In this document: positions 35,986 through 46,058 of the stretch, piece after piece
Layout of the letters: each line of letters starts with the position of its first letter
How positions within the stretch are numbered: the stretch's first letter is position 1
NCBI GenBank assembly: GCA_021799475.1
Contig: JAJZAJ010000002.1
Coordinates: 1-64,000 of the forward strand
From: Microcaldota archaeon
GTDB lineage: Archaea > Micrarchaeota > Micrarchaeia > Micrarchaeales > Micrarchaeaceae
Reading direction: 5' to 3'
Length of the DNA stretch: 64,000 bases
Notes under the pieces: generated by a model
What the model saw: the letters and a program-made list of their open reading frames with translations, nothing else
Databases searched by the model: none
Told to the model about the DNA's origin: nothing
Program-made: the position numbers and the translations under genes

Positions 35986-37188
35986 ATGCCATACGTGGAA
36001 GACCAGGCGACGCTCGATGGCGTGTTCGCCCGCGTGACGAAAGACCCGCTCATATCCAGGCAGAACGCCAAATACATAGAGGCGCATATCGAATTTCTTA
36101 AGGCCAAGCAGTCGAACATAAGAACACTGATCAAGCACCTCTATCACTTAAGGAGATTCTTCAGGGTGCTGAAGAACCCCAAAAAGGATTTCAAGCGGAT
36201 TACAAGGGCGGACATGCAGGCCGCAATGGCCGAGATGGAAGGCACCGAATACAGCAGCGAGACGAAAAGGAACATAAAGGTCGTTGTCAAGTACTTCTGG
36301 AAGCACCTGAAAGGCGACGACGAATTCTATCCGGTCGAGGTCAGGTGGATTGACACGTCAGGAGACAGGAAGAACAGGAAGATGCCGGAAGACCTGCTCA
36401 CCGAAGAGGAGATCAGAAGGATGATAGACTCAGCGACCACCCTCAGGAACAAGGCGATCATTGCAATCCTGTACGACACCGGGTGCAGGATAGGCGAATT
36501 GCTCAATATGAGAAAGAAGGACGTAAACCTGATTACCATGCCGGCGCACGTCCTTTTGGACGGTAAAACTGGGCAGAGGCAGGTTCCGGTCATATTCAGC
36601 GCGCCCTATGTGGCGCAGTACCTGAACTTCATAAAGGAAAAAAGGCCGAACGAGCCCATGTGGACATCGTACAACAACGGCAGGGATACGGACAGAAAGA
36701 CGGATTACAGGGGCATATCAAAGATGCTCAAGGTTGCCGCAAAGAAGGCGAAGATAGAGAAGAGGGTGCATCCGCATCTCTTCAGGCACAGCAGGGCAAC
36801 GGCATACGCCAACAAGCTCACGGAGCAGCAGCTGAAGAACATGTTCGGATGGACCAACAGCTCCACCATGGCGGCTACCTACGTTCACCTGAGCGGCAGG
36901 GACATAGACAGCGCGGTAATGCAGGCAAACGGGCTAAAGCCGCGCGAGGAGGCTACAGAGCCAAAATTAAAGGCGAAAGTGTGCGAAAGATGCCAGTTTC
37001 CCAATACCGTGGATTCGAGGTACTGCAACAGATGCGCCCTGCCGCTGGACGCCGAGCTTGCGGCGGAAACGCAGAATAAGGAAGGCAGCATGAAGCAGGC
37101 GATAGCCGACGCCCTGAAGGACCCGAAGATCATGGAGGACATAATCCATAACTACCTATTGCTGAAGGCGAAGAAAGGAAAGGTATAA
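35986..37188 (+). CDS. Tyrosine recombinase/integrase with zinc-ribbon tail
   Basis: The 400-residue protein has an N-terminal SAM-like core-binding domain (to about residue 115, with TLIKHLYHLRRFFRVL) and a catalytic domain. That domain holds the conserved Arg in DTGCRIGELLNM, HLFRHSRAT (His-x-x-Arg) and the nucleophile Tyr in AATYVHLSG. Near the C-terminus is a zinc ribbon (CERCQFPNTVDSRYCNRC), also found in haloarchaeal and methanogen integrases. It would recombine DNA at an attachment site. Lying directly downstream of tRNA-Glu in the same direction, it probably integrated the island there. Confidence 0.92.
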   Translation: MPYVEDQATLDGVFARVTKDPLISRQNAKYIEAHIEFLKAKQSNIRTLIKHLYHLRRFFRVLKNPKKDFKRITRADMQAAMAEMEGTEYSSETKRNIKVVVKYFWKHLKGDDEFYPVEVRWIDTSGDRKNRKMPEDLLTEEEIRRMIDSATTLRNKAIIAILYDTGCRIGELLNMRKKDVNLITMPAHVLLDGKTGQRQVPVIFSAPYVAQYLNFIKEKRPNEPMWTSYNNGRDTDRKTDYRGISKMLKVAAKKAKIEKRVHPHLFRHSRATAYANKLTEQQLKNMFGWTNSSTMAATYVHLSGRDIDSAVMQANGLKPREEATEPKLKAKVCERCQFPNTVDSRYCNRCALPLDAELAAETQNKEGSMKQAIADALKDPKIMEDIIHNYLLLKAKKGKV

Positions 37189-37264
37189 AGGCTATCTCTA
37201 TATACCAAAAGGCTTAAATATTTAGTAGACTATAATAGTGTATACTAAAGTAAAAGGTCTTAGG

Positions 37265-37432
37265 ATGAAGAAATTCGCAAATACGATAATGGTCGCCCTT
37301 GACGATCAGCTTTCGGACTGGCTCAACGAGAAGGTCAGCCAGGGATACAAGAAGGCTACGTTTATCCGAAAGGTGCTTGAGGATTACCGCAAGGCAGAGG
37401 TGATACGCAATGGTAACGCGAGTTCAAACTGA
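37265..37432 (+). CDS. Ribbon-helix-helix-like DNA-binding protein
   Basis: The 55-residue protein (MKKFANTIMVALDDQLSDWL) has a short beta strand then two helices (ATFIRKVLEDYRKAEVI), the CopG/Arc pattern. It probably represses nearby genes. An ATG at 37265 with GG nearby is preferred over GTG 37238. The upstream region contains TTAAATATTTAG and an imperfect inverted repeat (TAGTA...TACTA, 37222-37246), perhaps its own operator. It overlaps the next gene by 23 bp. Confidence 0.65.
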   Translation: MKKFANTIMVALDDQLSDWLNEKVSQGYKKATFIRKVLEDYRKAEVIRNGNASSN

Positions 37433-37631
37433 GGAAGAGAAGTACGCCGCCAGAATCCAGGCGTATGCCGAGGCCTTTGATTTCTTCATAGAAGAGCCCG
37501 AGGCTGTTTCAGACCACACGCTCAAGATTTTCCTTGACTACTTCAAGCAGAGGGCGGAACAGGAGCGAGAAAGGCAGGCCAAAGATCCGGGAACGCAGAA
37601 ATCGCTATATAACGCCCATAAGAGGAGCTGA
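37410..37631 (+). CDS. Small charged helical protein, 73 aa
   Basis: This helical acidic/basic protein (EEEKYAARIQAYAEAFDFFI, IFLDYFKQRAEQERERQAK) begins inside the end of the ribbon-helix-helix gene, so the two are translated together. I do not recognise the family. It is the last gene before convergent AbiE-type genes. It may be an element accessory protein. Confidence 0.55.
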   Translation: MVTRVQTEEEKYAARIQAYAEAFDFFIEEPEAVSDHTLKIFLDYFKQRAEQERERQAKDPGTQKSLYNAHKRS

Positions 37632-37725
37632 AGCGCAAGATATTCTGACTTTCGTGTATACTCCCTATACAGACCAAAACCAAGTTAGAACTCAAATATA
37701 GGCAAATGATGGCATTTCTAGCTAT

Positions 37726-38655
37726 CTAGGCCCAGCCCGTAAATTTCTGCAATAATCTGTTAGAGTAAGCCTCTAGCTTCTTCTTGAACGCATAAAAATC
37801 CTCATTATTGATGTTTTCCAACAGCATCTCGTCTTCACTTTTTGTATCATTAAGGGTTATGCCTGATTTTGCCTTTTCAGTCATATTGGCTCTGTATTTA
37901 TCGTACATGTTCGCTGCGAATTTTATCTTTCTAACTGCCTCTTTTTCAACATCTTTTGGTTCCATCTTGAATTTCTTATGGAGCATGTAGAGGTCAAAGA
38001 AGTCCCTGGCCTTTATGCCTCTTCTTGTCAGTATCGCCCTTACCTTTTCTGCGGCTATCTCACGTTTGTCATAAACAACGAAGTGTAATGGTTTGATATA
38101 CTCCTTGTACTCCGGATACAACAGTCCAATATCTTTCTTCGAGTCGATTACGAGTGTTTTCAATCTTTTTCTTGTTGTTTTGAAACACATCTCCTCTACA
38201 AAGTTTATCTGCACTTTTATGAAAGTCCTTCTCTTAAGCACGGCTGAATCATACCATATCTTGTAAGTAACAAACCTATTGCTGCCTCCGAATTCCATAT
38301 ACTCCCTGTTGCCTTTCTGATTTTTGAAGTCAAATCCTCTTTTTGCCGCTATGCCAACGAAAACATCGGCTATTTCTGTTTCAAGCTTGGAAAGTGTGGC
38401 GCTGACCTTCTTTTTGCTTATTCCGGTTAATTTCTTCTGATGCAAATATGTAAAATCAATGTCTTCTGAGAACCTAAAATAACCAGTATAAGCCTTTATC
38501 AGGCATGTTCCTCCCTTAAATGCGAAGTTTTTTGAGAAAAGCTGGTTTGAGGATAGATCGCTGAGCAGCTGCTGCAAGATTAAGTCTTTTTCAATAAGAT
38601 CGGTTCTTTTGTAATCTAATGCTTTGCCGATGTCATTTATCAGGTTTATATTCAC
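37726..38655 (-). CDS. AbiEii-type nucleotidyltransferase toxin
   Basis: The 309-residue protein contains the AbiEii/AbiGii signature: NFAFKGGTCLIKAYTGYFRF then SEDIDFTYL, with the aspartates binding metal for nucleotide transfer. A conserved basic segment KREIAAEKVRAILTRRGIKA and DFFDLYMLHKKF follow later. AbiE toxins transfer nucleotides to tRNA or a similar target and cause abortive infection. Its start overlaps the antitoxin-like gene by four bases (ATGA), so they form a type IV-like toxin-antitoxin pair. The length is normal. Confidence 0.9.
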   Translation of the reverse strand: MNINLINDIGKALDYKRTDLIEKDLILQQLLSDLSSNQLFSKNFAFKGGTCLIKAYTGYFRFSEDIDFTYLHQKKLTGISKKKVSATLSKLETEIADVFVGIAAKRGFDFKNQKGNREYMEFGGSNRFVTYKIWYDSAVLKRRTFIKVQINFVEEMCFKTTRKRLKTLVIDSKKDIGLLYPEYKEYIKPLHFVVYDKREIAAEKVRAILTRRGIKARDFFDLYMLHKKFKMEPKDVEKEAVRKIKFAANMYDKYRANMTEKAKSGITLNDTKSEDEMLLENINNEDFYAFKKKLEAYSNRLLQKFTGWA

Positions 38656-39287
38656 TTTAGCACCTTTTCTACCATGTTACTGACTGCCTTTGGATAATTC
38701 TTAGAGTATTTTCTTAAAGTCTCTTTTTTTACACCGCTGGCCCATTCGGCCACATCTATTAATATCCTTTCCTCTGGGACTCCATTATATCTCCAGAAGT
38801 ATATGAAATCCAGTATGGTCTTTTCACGATCAGAGTATCTTAAAGCTCCATTTTCTACAATTCCGAAACCAAGAAGTTTCTTAGATACCTTATTAAATTT
38901 AAATTTATGCCCATCTATCTCGATCGGCTTAGCCCTGAATATCTCAGAGCTGATCACCTCATCTATCCCAAACTCCTCGTGGGTCATATTGTTGATTTTT
39001 AGCGCGCTATGAAGGCCAAAATACCAGTCTTTAACCCCTTTAAGCGCGATTCCCCTTGCAACTAACTCCATATAGCTGTAATGCTCATTGCCCAATTTGG
39101 TCTCATCAATACTCTTAAGGTAAAAAATACCCCTGAATATCCGTATAAGATAGTCGTTCCTTAGCAGATAATTAACAATGCTGTCATAATTAAATTTAAA
39201 TATTTTAGCGTAAGTATGCAATTCCTTTTCAGTAACAAACTCTTTCTTCTCCAGATAGAGTTTTTTTAACATTAGATTCATTGTCAT
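38652..39287 (-). CDS. AbiEi-type antitoxin/transcription regulator
   Basis: The 211-residue protein has an N-terminal winged-helix region (ELHTYAKIFKFNYDSIVNYL, then YLIRIFRGIFYLKS). A domain follows with WYFGLHSALKINNMTHEEFG and later DREKTILDFIYFWRYNGVPE, as in AbiEi/AbiGi relatives. It is expected to repress the operon and protect against the toxin. It precedes the toxin gene with an ATGA overlap. Upstream is a short, very AT-rich stretch (39296-39332, ATATTAAGATATATAAAG) that could hold the promoter. Confidence 0.8.
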   Translation of the reverse strand: MTMNLMLKKLYLEKKEFVTEKELHTYAKIFKFNYDSIVNYLLRNDYLIRIFRGIFYLKSIDETKLGNEHYSYMELVARGIALKGVKDWYFGLHSALKINNMTHEEFGIDEVISSEIFRAKPIEIDGHKFKFNKVSKKLLGFGIVENGALRYSDREKTILDFIYFWRYNGVPEERILIDVAEWASGVKKETLRKYSKNYPKAVSNMVEKVLK

Positions 39288-39393
39288 TCATATCACAATA
39301 TGATATAAATAGACATATTAAGATATATAAAGCTATCTGCTTTATTTGTGTTTTACAACAAATTTAAGGTTATATTAGAATGTCTGCCTCAAT

Positions 39394-42324
39394 TTAGTAT
39401 TCTTTATCCCCTACATACTCTCTGAGTGTTCCTTTTACTTTAGATTTGTTAAGTTTTGCATATTCCAGTATTTCTTCTGTAGTGGCTCCCTGTTTACTCA
39501 TACTATAGAATGTATCTTGTCCTAGTAAGACATAACTCCATTCACTGCTCATTCTGTCATCCACTTTCAATTCATTTACCTTATCCACCCAATCAATAGC
39601 CGCAAGTCTCTTGCTTCTAACATTCCGATTATCTAAATCTCTATCAGATTTTGTTTCTACAAGGTAAATTTTATTACCAATTTTTACAATAAAATCAGGA
39701 TAATAATGAGCAAGTAGGCCATCTTCACGTATATAAACTATATTGGCAAATTCGTGGTAATACTCGTTTATTTTTATGAATGCCTTCACTTTTGAGTCCG
39801 CGTCAATAAATTGCATGAAAGCTTTTTCAAGGCCACCACCATTTGAGGGGTAAGATATTTTTTCATAGATGGTCTTAGATAAAGTTAGTGCATACGTCTC
39901 TCTTACTTTAGTTTCACTAATTTCTGAGAAGTATCTCTTGATAATGGTTGCTTCGGTTATCTTCAAATCATTCTGCAGATCGTATACTGATTTTGCTATG
40001 TTTTTTACAATGTGTTGGGTTATTCCTTTTTGTGCTATTAACAAAATGCGCCAGTTGTTATCTTCTAATGGGTCAAAGCTCTTGCCGAAAAGTTTATGCC
40101 GTATATAGTCATCAGTTAATTTTGCAACTACTGCTTTATTTATTTGCATGACGGGGAACTTCTTTTGGGATTTCTTACCAACCCTCACGTGAATTACTGA
40201 AACCGCATCAACTATTTTTTCGATGAACGAATTATAGCTCTTTGCAGTAAATAATGTAGGCGGAACAGTATATTCACCAAATTTCGTTTTTACTGTAAGC
40301 TCCTCACCGTAAAATACATCGCCCTTCATTTTGCTAATCAATGGCATTAGTTCTTCGATTGTTACTGGAGAGGGTTCTAGCTTTTCAACTGAAAGTTTGG
40401 CTTCTGCAAACTCTTCCTCCTTATCATGTATTATTATTATCCAGAAAAGGTCATAATCTTTGTAATTCGATTTAAGCCCAACATTTATTATATCTCCAAC
40501 TACTCTATCCTTCTTTGTTAGCTCGTCTACCTTACCTACCATTCCTTTCAGAACTCTGTCGTAATACTCGATAAAGTTCGGATGCTCTATTATACTCAAT
40601 ATGTCCATGTAATTGTTAGGTTCTTCCTTTTTAACAAGAAGCCTTTCTCTGTTTTCTGCTTTAATTTCATCATATTGGTGCTCTCTCCACATGAGTCTTA
40701 AGCCCCTACCTATAAGCTGCTCCAAAAGAACATAAGAGGAACTGGACCGCAGCGGAACAATTACACATATATTATTTACATCGAATCCTTCTCTCAACAT
40801 AAGAACTGAAACTATTATCTTTGGCTTGTCGTGTCTATCAATATTGAAAAGCTTCTGTTTTATCTCCTCCCATTCACCTTCGTTAACATCACCTTTCTTG
40901 TTAGAATGAATTTCCATTAACTCCTCATCCGAATAGCCTTCTTTCTTAAGAAAGTCTATCACATATGGTACGACAAATGTGTTCTCACAAACAATTAGCA
41001 TTTTAGGGTACTTTGTCTTGTCTAGCCTTGTAAATCCGTCCTCCAGTATTTTTAATTTCGTTATCCCCGCTCTTATCATTACTTTCTGTCCGTCAGAAAG
41101 ACTGGTTACGCTTCTCCCTTCCCTTTCTGCCTTAAAATCTAAATCTTCCAATGGCACAGATGCAAATTCCTTTCGTTTATCAATAGCTACGGTCTTTACC
41201 AGCCCCTGCTTTATTGCCTCGACTAGCTCAAAGTTTATTATAATATGTGGGAAGTGATTTTGAACTCTGTTCTGGCCGCTACCGGTTACGATATATGGAG
41301 TTGCTGAGAAATCGATCTGCACAAATCTACTTTTTTTATTAGCGGATATCGTATCTATAGCTTGTTGCCATTTTTTTTCAAGAACTTCATCAGAAACTTT
41401 CATTTCTCCTAAATGATGTGCTTCGTCATTGAAAATAAGAAGGTTTCCCAAATTTTTAAGATAATCCAGCTCCATTCCCCTCAGATATTGATTATCAAGT
41501 TCTTCAAGTGAATGTCCTGCAGAAGTACCTGGAGTTATAGGTAATAGCCGTTTGACAGCTGCTTGTGGATTATCTAAAGGGGTATCTAACTCGCTATTAT
41601 ACTCTTCATCTTCAGCCAGTAAATGCCAGTTAGTTATGGCTATTAATCCATCGCCAGTCACCTTTTTGCCGATTTCCTCTTTCTGTGCAACACAGCTTTG
41701 AAGAAATCCGAATATTTCCGCCTTGTAAGATGATGGTAAAAACAATTTTTCGAATCTCTTAAAGTCTGATTGCTCAAAATCTCTAGCACCATCTTCTTTC
41801 CTTTTACCAAGATAAGCATCAAGAAGTCTTTCATAAACTATAATACCTGGTGCTACCAACAGAAAGTTTTTTGTGAATTTATCATTTGCAATCTCTTCAT
41901 ATTTCGAATTAAGGTACTGCCAAATAAGTAAAGCATCAAGCACCCATGTTTTCCCAGTGCCTGTGGCCATCTTTATGCAGTATTTTGGGTAATCATATTT
42001 CCCTTTCTTTAAATCGAGCACGTCCATCTCTTGTAACAGTTCAGGATAAATAGACATATACATGTCCTTAACGCCACTGACTTTAAGGATTTCATGGACA
42101 TATATTGTGTTTAGCACTGCCTGCCATTGGCCTTCGTGAAAATTAATGTCTCTTACATCAGAGAAGTTACCTTTAGGATCCCACCACTTCAAGAGTTCTT
42201 TTGTTACTGGCGTTACCTTTTCAATAAAACTTCCATCGTTCCATGCTTTATTTACTAATTCTGTAATTCGTGCAGCGAGCTTTAGAGGTATATCCCTTGT
42301 TCCAGATGATTTTACATTTACCAT
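39394..42324 (-). CDS. Type III restriction enzyme, Res subunit
   Basis: The 976-residue protein is a DEAD/H-box helicase-nuclease. Walker A is in KMATGTGKTWVLDALL (about residue 120), Walker B in IFNDEAHHLGE, and helicase motif VI in EQLIGRGLRLM. The C-terminus has a PD-(D/E)xK nuclease site (HYYPDFIVKIGNKIYLVETK). Type III enzymes cut after meeting inversely oriented sites. It begins at an ATG overlapping the methyltransferase stop by one base (TAATG). Codon usage is AT-rich. The length is about as expected for a Res subunit. Confidence 0.92.
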   Translation of the reverse strand: MVNVKSSGTRDIPLKLAARITELVNKAWNDGSFIEKVTPVTKELLKWWDPKGNFSDVRDINFHEGQWQAVLNTIYVHEILKVSGVKDMYMSIYPELLQEMDVLDLKKGKYDYPKYCIKMATGTGKTWVLDALLIWQYLNSKYEEIANDKFTKNFLLVAPGIIVYERLLDAYLGKRKEDGARDFEQSDFKRFEKLFLPSSYKAEIFGFLQSCVAQKEEIGKKVTGDGLIAITNWHLLAEDEEYNSELDTPLDNPQAAVKRLLPITPGTSAGHSLEELDNQYLRGMELDYLKNLGNLLIFNDEAHHLGEMKVSDEVLEKKWQQAIDTISANKKSRFVQIDFSATPYIVTGSGQNRVQNHFPHIIINFELVEAIKQGLVKTVAIDKRKEFASVPLEDLDFKAEREGRSVTSLSDGQKVMIRAGITKLKILEDGFTRLDKTKYPKMLIVCENTFVVPYVIDFLKKEGYSDEELMEIHSNKKGDVNEGEWEEIKQKLFNIDRHDKPKIIVSVLMLREGFDVNNICVIVPLRSSSSYVLLEQLIGRGLRLMWREHQYDEIKAENRERLLVKKEEPNNYMDILSIIEHPNFIEYYDRVLKGMVGKVDELTKKDRVVGDIINVGLKSNYKDYDLFWIIIIHDKEEEFAEAKLSVEKLEPSPVTIEELMPLISKMKGDVFYGEELTVKTKFGEYTVPPTLFTAKSYNSFIEKIVDAVSVIHVRVGKKSQKKFPVMQINKAVVAKLTDDYIRHKLFGKSFDPLEDNNWRILLIAQKGITQHIVKNIAKSVYDLQNDLKITEATIIKRYFSEISETKVRETYALTLSKTIYEKISYPSNGGGLEKAFMQFIDADSKVKAFIKINEYYHEFANIVYIREDGLLAHYYPDFIVKIGNKIYLVETKSDRDLDNRNVRSKRLAAIDWVDKVNELKVDDRMSSEWSYVLLGQDTFYSMSKQGATTEEILEYAKLNKSKVKGTLREYVGDKEY

Positions 42325-44441
42325 TAGCTCACTTCTCTAATAGAATCGCTCTCAAAACCAAAAACATCAACAGCTCTTACGCATACTTTTCTCTTTCCTT
42401 TAATTTTTGGAACCAGAAGTTTGGTCTTTCTATCTACTCTTAATTTATCCTCATGGTTCTCTCTGTAATCTTGCCATTTACTCTTGAAAATCTCTCCGTC
42501 ATATTCAGGATCTATGCTCCAGTATTCTATAAGACTCAATGGATCCTTTTCTATTACCTTTTCAAGCTTCTCCTTATCTTCTTTGTCTAACGGAAGTGCA
42601 TCCGGAGACAAAAGTACATAGTTATCCAACTCTACCTCTAATATATCGTTTTCTTTATCCGATTCAATCTTCTTAATTGGTTTTATGGTCAAATATTGTA
42701 GGGATGAGAATCTGACTTTGCCGTCTTTTATGAGCTTTTCATAATCTGCCTTGTGTCTCAGTTTTTCTAAAATATCAGCAGGTATTACTAACACCTGCAT
42801 CTTTTCAGATTCCATGTCCTTCTTAAAGTTTTCTATTATCCTGCTTATGTTAAGATCGAAGTTCCAACCTAAAACAACTACCTTTTCCCACCCTCCCATG
42901 TAAGACGCTCTTAGTTCCTGGGCTTTTTTAAGTGTTGCGTTTCCCGTCATTCTTGTAGGTGAGTCTACATAAACAAGAGTTTTGCTCTGTTTAATATAAC
43001 CAAGATTATTCGGAGTGCCTTCCTGCATTGGAAAAGGTAATGCGCCATATAGATTTATTATGACATGCGCAAGGTCTCCTATGCTTTTGAATTGAGATCG
43101 TTCAAACTGTTCTTTCTGATAATCACCAATCGATTGGTACAAAAATGGATCTGCTTCTTGGTCGATGAGACTTTTCCTAGTAATCATACATGCGGGTTTA
43201 CCTAAGTCGGATATAACCCACTGTCTTCCTAATCTTTCTGCTACTTCTGCAGTTGTTCCTGACCCAACAAAAAAGTCACCCACTATCGAATTTTTATTTG
43301 AAGACGTTTCAATAATCCGCTCGAGCAATGCTTCTGGTTTTTGAGTTGGATATTTTACCTTTTCTTTGGCTTGTGAATTTACAGGGTAAATATCATCCCA
43401 CAGGGTACCTATCTTTACACCTTCCATATTCTCAAAATATTGTTTTTTTAACGGCATGGCGCCTGGCGAAGTCTGAACGATTAAACCTTGCGCCTCATAG
43501 TCCAGCATTTTTTCTTTGGTGGTTGCCCAAGTTTCCAAGAAACCTTTATACTCATATTTTAAGTTCGGTCTGTTCTTATTCAAATTCAACAATGGAATCA
43601 ATGCAAACCGCTTCCCAGCTGGAATTTTCTTCGATTCTCTAAACGATTTCATTTCTGACTTCGTAAATTTCAAATAACTTCCATCTTCCTGTTCAAAAAA
43701 ACAATAGTATCTATCAACTTTATCCTCGTCATACTCTTTATATTGCATATTCCATATAAAGTCATTCGATTTCGTGTAAAAAAATATATTGTTATGTTCC
43801 AAACCGTAATTCTTGAAACCTGTGCTTTTTGCTCTAGTCTGCTTCCAAATAATCTCGTTCTGAAATTTATCCTTTCCAAATATTTCGTCCATAATGACCT
43901 TTACGTAGTGTCCTACCCGCGAGTCTATGTGTACATAAATAGAGCCTCGCTCGCTTAGAAGCTCCCTCATCATTATTAGTCTTGGGACTATCATTTCGAG
44001 GTATGATTTTGTTCCGTCTTTCCATGTGTCAGAATATGCAAATTGTTCTATAACCGTAGGTTTTTGCTCTATGTCAATAGTGGGCAGGTGTATTTTCATC
44101 CTATAATCTGTTTTGCTATCATACGGCGGGTCTATATATATTAGATCGACCATACCGCGCATTGATGGTAATTCGGTTGTTGGGTCCCCTGCCAAGAGCG
44201 CCTGTATTGTTAGTAAGTTATCCCCGTAAATTAGCCTATTCAAAAGACCATTAACCATCGATTTCTTTACAACTTGACCAGTAAACGCAGCTAGGCCGCC
44301 TTTAGCTTTTGTCGGAAGCACTAGCTCATTAGTTTGCAGTGTTACTCTTTGTGATTTCGACAATCCATCAAGCAAGCGCTGCGCTTCCTTTTTCCCACTT
44401 TCGACTATTTTAGGAAGTTCTTCTATCAACGAATCCCTCAT
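42324..44441 (-). CDS. Type III DNA methyltransferase, Mod subunit
   Basis: This beta-class methyltransferase has the catalytic motif DLIYIDPPYDSKTDYRM near residue 115. Further on it has VGDFFVGSGTTAEVAERLGR, the SAM-binding FxGxG motif, in the beta-class order, and a target-recognition region lies between them. It should add a methyl group to adenine or cytosine N4 at a recognition site that cannot be read from sequence. The C-terminal half (after about residue 470) is typical for Mod proteins. It precedes res with a TAATG overlap and lies 81 bp after the Argonaute gene on the same strand. Confidence 0.92.
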   Translation of the reverse strand: MRDSLIEELPKIVESGKKEAQRLLDGLSKSQRVTLQTNELVLPTKAKGGLAAFTGQVVKKSMVNGLLNRLIYGDNLLTIQALLAGDPTTELPSMRGMVDLIYIDPPYDSKTDYRMKIHLPTIDIEQKPTVIEQFAYSDTWKDGTKSYLEMIVPRLIMMRELLSERGSIYVHIDSRVGHYVKVIMDEIFGKDKFQNEIIWKQTRAKSTGFKNYGLEHNNIFFYTKSNDFIWNMQYKEYDEDKVDRYYCFFEQEDGSYLKFTKSEMKSFRESKKIPAGKRFALIPLLNLNKNRPNLKYEYKGFLETWATTKEKMLDYEAQGLIVQTSPGAMPLKKQYFENMEGVKIGTLWDDIYPVNSQAKEKVKYPTQKPEALLERIIETSSNKNSIVGDFFVGSGTTAEVAERLGRQWVISDLGKPACMITRKSLIDQEADPFLYQSIGDYQKEQFERSQFKSIGDLAHVIINLYGALPFPMQEGTPNNLGYIKQSKTLVYVDSPTRMTGNATLKKAQELRASYMGGWEKVVVLGWNFDLNISRIIENFKKDMESEKMQVLVIPADILEKLRHKADYEKLIKDGKVRFSSLQYLTIKPIKKIESDKENDILEVELDNYVLLSPDALPLDKEDKEKLEKVIEKDPLSLIEYWSIDPEYDGEIFKSKWQDYRENHEDKLRVDRKTKLLVPKIKGKRKVCVRAVDVFGFESDSIREVS

Positions 44442-44522
44442 CTAGCTACCCTCTTATAATTATGACACTCTAAGTAAGCCTTCTTTAGCAACCTAACCTT
44501 AAAAAGCTTGCACATTTGACTG

Positions 44523-46058
44523 TTACATATAGAATCTATAATGTGGCTGCAATGGTATGTCCTTGCTTGCCTCTGATAATATTTCACCCACTTTTTCTGA
44601 AAATTCCAAAGTTATCGGCAGATATGTTGAAAAGGCAGTAGTATTCCAATTAAGTTTTGTCAGGCCTATTATTTCATCACATATTTCTGATACTTCAGAA
44701 TCGCCTATATGTGTGATAAGTAGAGGCTGTGGTATGCTATGACCTGGATACGTTCTTATTCTTGGAGTATAACCAGATGTGAAAAGTATGTGTTCTTTAT
44801 CAGTAAGATGTACCAAAGTTCCTCTCAAAACAGGATACGATCCCATTCTCATGAATCGAATACCTTTTCTTTTGCTAATTGTAACAAAATCATGCTTAAC
44901 CATGCCTATTGCAGTATTCAGCCCCTTAATTTCATCATTACTAAATAGTGTTGATTTATGTATCACAACACGAGCAGGCGTACGATGTGCTTTCTCAGTA
45001 TATTTCTCTATTGCTTCCTTTAGTAATGTCTCTGCTTGTTTTTCAGACAGATGTGGTTCTTTCGTAATCGTATCTACATATACCTCGCTACCGCGTAATA
45101 CTAAACCCTGTCCATCGTGTGTGAATACTTGTGCCATCGAGGTTTGAATATCTATGTTGAAAGCTAGCTTATCTCTGTAGAAAGATATTCCGACATAACA
45201 CGTATCGTCCCTTAATTTAGCAAGTCGCCAAGGCTTACCATTTGCCTTGTAGAACAAAGCGGTTGAGAAGTTCCAAGCAAATGACGCTGGTTCTTGTTTC
45301 ATTCCTCCCTTTTCCTTATTGTAGTTCAATACTGCATCCATAGTAGATTCTCTGAGGATTTGGATAGGTATGGCCGGCTTTATGCCCATGTTTTTGCCTT
45401 TTAGAGCATTTCTAAAATCGTAACCTTTGGGTTTTTCCGCTAATTTTTCACTTACGGCTGCTCCCCAGTCAGATAAAAACCTTTGCTTGTTCTTCCATCC
45501 TGCTATCTCGCGCTCCAATTCTGTAGGTTTTGGAGTTTTTGCACCTCTGGTAAAACGAGATATTCCGCAATGTTCCTCAATCTCTTTTGGCAAACAGCAG
45601 AGGATGGCACTTGGCGGGTTGTCTTCACTTGCAATATTACGGATTTTTGTAAGATAAAGTTCTACTGCTGCACCTATTCTTTCGTTAGTATTAGTAATTT
45701 TTAGTATGCTGTCTATTTCAGACTGGAGAATAGTATCTTGCCATGTGCCAGATATGTCTATATCACATCCAAATTTCGTGTCCTTAGATATACCCGGGAA
45801 GTCCGGATATAGCCACTTATTAGCACCAGCACTTACTATTGGCTCTTTTATCATAGATAATATTGCTTTGGTCTTTTCTAGTGTAGATTTATCACCTATA
45901 ATCCCTAATCCTATTTTGTCTAAAGGCTTTGTCTCAGATTCATGCGTATATGGCCCAAAATACTTAAGTCCTATTCGTGGATCTTTCTCTTCGCGAAGTC
46001 CTCCGAAGATTAGGTTCCGTTCCATAATATAGTCGGTCTTAAACTCCATTATTATCAT
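44523..46058 (-). CDS. Short prokaryotic Argonaute (MID-PIWI)
   Basis: The 511-residue protein has the front end typical of short Argonautes (MERNLIFGGLREEKDPRIGL then KYFGPY). A MID-like region includes FRNALKGKNMGIKPAIPIQI, and a PIWI fold runs to the end (CYVGISFYRDKLAFNIDIQT, ARVVIHKSTLFSNDEIKGL, VHLTDKEHILFTSGYTPRI). PAZ and N domains are absent. Residues at the usual catalytic Asp positions are Ser (G-I-S) and Lys/Ser (I-H-K-S), so it is probably a guide-directed sensor without slicing. ATG 46058 and 46049 both fit. It overlaps the Schlafen-like gene by 20 bp. Confidence 0.88.
   Translation of the reverse strand: MIIMEFKTDYIMERNLIFGGLREEKDPRIGLKYFGPYTHESETKPLDKIGLGIIGDKSTLEKTKAILSMIKEPIVSAGANKWLYPDFPGISKDTKFGCDIDISGTWQDTILQSEIDSILKITNTNERIGAAVELYLTKIRNIASEDNPPSAILCCLPKEIEEHCGISRFTRGAKTPKPTELEREIAGWKNKQRFLSDWGAAVSEKLAEKPKGYDFRNALKGKNMGIKPAIPIQILRESTMDAVLNYNKEKGGMKQEPASFAWNFSTALFYKANGKPWRLAKLRDDTCYVGISFYRDKLAFNIDIQTSMAQVFTHDGQGLVLRGSEVYVDTITKEPHLSEKQAETLLKEAIEKYTEKAHRTPARVVIHKSTLFSNDEIKGLNTAIGMVKHDFVTISKRKGIRFMRMGSYPVLRGTLVHLTDKEHILFTSGYTPRIRTYPGHSIPQPLLITHIGDSEVSEICDEIIGLTKLNWNTTAFSTYLPITLEFSEKVGEILSEASKDIPLQPHYRFYM

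Noticed and set aside
37640-37725. Inverted GTATAC-type sequences as a second attachment site
   Set aside because: Too short and no tRNA similarity; they fit a terminator or a simple AT-rich spacer.
42324-44441. Type IIG or type I methyltransferase
   Set aside because: Beta-class motif order and one-base coupling to a Res-type helicase-nuclease fit type III; no fused nuclease and no separate HsdS gene.
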